Shown: one piece after another, positions 62,217-64,000 of the stretch
Position numbering within the stretch: position 1 is the stretch's first letter
Layout: each line of letters starts with the position of its first letter
DNA from: Aldrovandia affinis
Taxonomy: Eukaryota; Chordata; Actinopteri; Notacanthiformes; Halosauridae
Assembly (NCBI GenBank): GCA_029706075.1
Contig: JAINUG010000196.1
Span: 1,645,001 to 1,709,000, forward strand
Reading direction: 5' to 3'
Length of the DNA stretch: 64,000 nt
Notes under the pieces: model-generated
Seen by the model: the letters and a program-made list of their open reading frames with translations, nothing else
Databases searched by the model: none
What the model was told of the DNA's origin: nothing
Program-made: the position numbers and the translations under genes

Positions 62217-62547
62217 CTGAGTAAAACATAATATAAACGAACAAACACTTAAATTAATAAATCCTTATTTTGGGACATTTCATAGAGTCAATATAGCAAT
62301 AAAAAACTAAACAAACCCTTAATTTCTGCCAAATGTGAATTGGATGTCTTGCCATTATTTACTTACTGAGATACATCCCCCTATAAATTATATGTGTCTA
62401 AAAAATAAAGATCAATATTGATAATGTCTTGAGTGCAATTTTTGCGTGTAGTATGTAGTGTAATATATTGTACAATTTCTGCAACATATACAATATATTA
62501 TACCATCTATACATATTCATTATCTAATATCAGTTTATTCTGACTTA

Positions 62548-63720
62548 CAGGGGGTAGACAAAATAATTGAAACACCAACCAATAGATGAATATTTATGAT
62601 CTAAAATGAGTTGGGCCACCCATTGCCTTCAGGACAGCTTCAGTCCTTTTTTGGAATGCTGTTGTACAAGTTTGTATCTGTTTCAAGTGGCATAATGGAC
62701 TATTCTTCAAGAAGGAAAGCCTCCAGTTCTTTGAGAGATGACAGTGGTGGAAATCTTTTCACACTCTGAGTTCTATCTGGTGACTGGGGAGGCCATGGAA
62801 GGTGCTTGACTTCATTGTGGTGTTCATGAAACCACTCTTGATTCCATCTTGGAGTGTGTATGTGGACAATAATCATCTTGAAATATGGGAAAACAATGTT
62901 TGCACCATAGGGTGCACCTGATGGCTTAAGGTGGCTTTTTATTCATTGGCTGGTATTCTATCATGCTGAGTAATAATTGGACCCAATGACTCCCATAAGA
63001 TGGCTGCCCATACCATAACAGATCCACCATCATGGTCAATAGTTGGAACAGGCAATTCCTTTGGATTTCTCCAAACATAAACCCATCCAGACATAGGAAA
63101 AAGAGTAAAAGACAACTCATCAGACCATATTGCTTTCTTCCACTGCTCATTACACAAATGTTTTGTGCTGTTGCAAGCGGTTTCCGAATGGCAGCCCTAC
63201 CATAAATATCAGTGTTGAGACTGTCATGACATATTATTTTTGTTGAGACTGGGTCATGGAGGTGGGTCAGTTCTGTGTTCATTTTGAGACCACTGTTTTG
63301 TGGCTTTTAGCAACTACCCTGTTAAGTGTATCAATCCCTGTCAATAAACTTCAACTAGCGACCACTGTTCCTCTTTCCTGATGCAGTTTTTCCTTGTTTG
63401 GTGTATTCTGTCATTATTTTTGACATTGTTCTCCTTGACACATTAAATGATTTTGCCATTTCTGTGACTGACACACCTGCAACTCAGGCACCAACTATTT
63501 TCAAAATCTATTCTAGTTCAAAATGTAATTCTCTCATGTTGCTTTACAAACTCACATATTAAAGTATTGATTTTAAAATGTATTTTATAGCAGAAACATA
63601 TTTGGTCATTAGTATTGACATTAATATGTGTAGACTCCTTTGTAGTTGCAATTTACAGTAGTTACTTCAAAATATGAGTCCTTTTTCATTTGGTGTTTCC
63701 ATTATTTTGGCTACCCCCTG
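62548..63720 (-). mobile_element. Tc1/mariner-type transposon, degenerate
   Basis: Terminal inverted repeats CAGGGGGTAGACAAAATAAT (left) and the inverse of ATTATTTTGGCTACCCCCTG (right), with GAAACACCAA continuing inside on both sides. About 1.17 kb. Minus-strand transposase fragments: NTDIYGRAAIRKPL, WKKAIWSDELSFTLF and HDGGSVMVWAAILWES, in different frames. Confidence 0.9.
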
Positions 63721-63724
63721 TGTA

Positions 63725-64000
63725 TGTAACAATATTTTATTTTCAGGCTTAACCTTTGAACACACATTACATTTCTTTAAGAGCATGTCTGGCAATCAGA
63801 TCATTTAATTTCTCTATGACAGATGGAGCACTTATCTGGCCACGTGAAGTCTTATCAACACAGAGCAAAACACAACACAAACTCATGAAGCTCAGTAGCG
63901 GAATCTGGCACCAAATTCACTGTCAGCAACTTTAAGATCGCAGCAGGACAGTGTCCAAGGTACTTCACACACTACCCTGGTTACAGTCATGGGTTCTTAT
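63725..64000. other. Unassigned sequence at window end
   Basis: Beyond the Tc1 element no exon, RNA gene or repeat is recognised. An upstream exon of the PDZ gene may lie here or outside the window. Confidence 0.4.

Overview
This window is teleost nuclear DNA. It shows vertebrate-style split genes with small exons in large introns, fish-type SINE and L2 repeats, hAT/Tc1/Harbinger elements, chromodomain Ty3/gypsy retrotransposons and long (CA)n/(GA)n microsatellites. I cannot name the species. All three host genes lie on the minus strand.

Positions 1-33135 hold the 5' part of kmt2a (MLL1), a histone H3K4 methyltransferase. Exons 1-21 can be placed. They encode the menin-binding N-terminus, a poorly conserved exon-2 LEDGF-type motif, AT-hooks, a CXXC domain, PHD1-3, a bromodomain and the extended PHD4. 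FYRN/FYRC/SET exons lie beyond position 1. The conserved peptides are intact, but GC-rich exon 3 changes frame about four times, exon 15 lacks one base in a G/C run, and exon 21 is out of phase at its acceptor. This pattern suggests consensus errors more than gene death. Intron 1 (17.6 kb) is repeat-rich and holds an 1.84-kb hAT-type element.

Positions 33136-51914 are intergenic and dominated by a nest. A terminal-inverted-repeat DNA element (about 37056-47943) was split by a sushi-type chromodomain Ty3/gypsy element (37620-47531, TSD CATAT). That element was split in turn by a second, gag-less Ty3/gypsy element (39408-43738, TSD CTCG). The sushi element shows the signature of Tf1/sushi self-priming: 10 nt about 31 nt downstream of the LTR TATA-like box are complementary to the primer-binding site.

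Positions 51915-53281 hold intact atp5mg (three coding exons, 103 codons). Together with kmt2a it keeps the ATP5MG-KMT2A order and orientation of human 11q23.3. Positions 56569-62216 hold a four-PDZ gene whose domain order and sequence fit pdzd3/nherf4; its first exon is not found. Its introns carry an L2 LINE 3' end, a SINE, a folded-back LINE fragment, and a (GA)n tract 11 nt from a splice donor. A decayed Tc1 transposon lies upstream (62548-63720).

The most unusual features are: (i) a 39-bp minisatellite in intron 14 of kmt2a that repeats the exon-14 splice donor in frame; (ii) the self-priming complement in the sushi element and its 25-bp loss from the 5' LTR; (iii) the three-level transposon nest.
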